Positions 13,212 to 13,501 of a DNA stretch of 13,501 nucleotides are shown piece after piece. The notes under the pieces were generated by a model. That model did not search any database. It was not told where the DNA came from and saw only the letters and a list, made by a program, of their open reading frames with translations. The translations under genes and the position numbers were made by a program. Positions within the stretch are counted from its first letter, which is position 1; every line of letters begins with the position of its first letter. Source of the stretch: an uncultured Collinsella sp. (GTDB lineage: Bacteria; Actinomycetota; Coriobacteriia; Coriobacteriales; Coriobacteriaceae); assembly GCA_900551555.1 (NCBI GenBank), contig URWC01000037.1, forward strand, positions 1-13,501, in the 5' to 3' direction.

Positions 13212-13501
13212 TACTTTAGGGCGGGTCGCGGCAAACTCCTATGCCGAACCCCTCGGCCCGCCACCAACAAGCCCCTCTTCTTCGCCCCGCGAGCAGCCTC
13301 CTGCCCGCGGGGCATTTTGCTACCTTGCCGACGATTTTTCTGGGGCGGGGGCCATTTTGCGCCTCAGTCTGATTCGTTCGCCACGAAATGGGCCTATCTA
13401 CTACGTTTAACCGATCGCCCTTAACCATGCCAAATTTCGCGAAATAAAAACCGACGCTCCTATAAGTTGTCAAGAGGCAGTTTGCGGGAGCGCTCTCTCC
13501 A
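13212..13501. other. Gene-free right end of the window
   Basis: After the MocA stop there is a stem-forming stretch (GGCGGG at 13220-13225 with CCCGCC at 13257-13262, inner CGGCA/TGCCG), then the terminator. Beyond 13320 I find no supported gene. There is a perfect 12-bp palindrome ATTTCGCGAAAT at 13434-13445, and on the minus strand a consensus TTGACA at 13473-13468. Confidence 0.6.
13284..13318 (+). terminator. Rho-independent terminator after MocA-family gene
   Basis: GCCCCGCG (13284-13291) pairs with CGCGGGGC (13306-13313); after one mismatch GCAG (13293-13296) pairs with CTGC (13301-13304), leaving a CCTC loop. ATTTTGC follows. It closes the SDR-MFS-MocA operon 72 bases after the stop codon. 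Confidence 0.8.

Noticed and set aside
13216..13473. Small minus-strand open frame of 85 codons
   Set aside because: Its start is the TTG of a likely promoter box, no ribosome site is seen, and it reads through the terminator stem; basic, low-sense C-terminus.

Overview
The window looks like chromosomal DNA of a gut coriobacterium (Actinomycetota, class Coriobacteriia), most likely Collinsella or a close relative. This is an inference from three things: GC-rich coding sequence, actinobacterial synteny (a GarA/OdhI-like FHA protein next to an FtsR-like MerR regulator, downstream of a pgsA-type gene), and a mix with families common in Firmicutes and coriobacteria (DegV, DUF1836, MGDG-synthase-type glycosyltransferase). 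I see no rRNA, tRNA, CRISPR array, insertion sequence or phage gene.

Layout. (1) 1-152, minus: the N-terminus of an ABC transporter ATPase running off the left edge. (2) 153-540: a divergent intergenic region with two consecutive long inverted repeats and a candidate promoter. (3) 541-4359, plus: a likely housekeeping operon of phosphatidyltransferase (pgsA-like), FHA protein, MerR regulator, adenine phosphoribosyltransferase (apt) and a secreted NlpC/P60 cell-wall hydrolase, closed by a terminator at 4384-4423. (4) 4525-5391, plus: a DegV lipid-binding protein with its own promoter and striking dyad symmetries. (5) 5465-7168, minus: a DUF1836 protein and thioredoxin reductase, each with its own terminator. 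(6) 7286-8582, plus: an MGDG-synthase/UgtP-type glycolipid glycosyltransferase broken by a one-base frameshift near 8140. (7) 8786-9664, minus: a LysR regulator, divergent from (8) 9898-13211, plus: a probable catabolic operon of SDR dehydrogenase, OFA-type MFS transporter and Gfo/Idh/MocA oxidoreductase, closed by a terminator at 13284-13318.

How the genes fit together. The left half deals with the envelope and growth: phospholipid synthesis, FHA phospho-switch, FtsR-like regulator, peptidoglycan hydrolase and fatty-acid-binding DegV, with glycolipid synthesis further right. The right half looks like a LysR-controlled uptake and oxidation module for an unidentified small acid or polyol: the carrier imports it and two NAD(P)-dependent dehydrogenases of different folds process it. 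These three genes use C-ending codons heavily, unlike the less biased 4.5-8.5 kb part.

Most noteworthy: the FHA protein keeps a GarA/OdhI-like N-terminal phospho-motif with only one of the two threonines; the glycosyltransferase is frameshifted; there are several long perfect inverted repeats not explained as terminators (356-412, 422-480, 4433-4471, 12110-12140); and the substrate of the SDR/MFS/MocA unit is unknown. Functions are read from motifs by eye; no database search was run.
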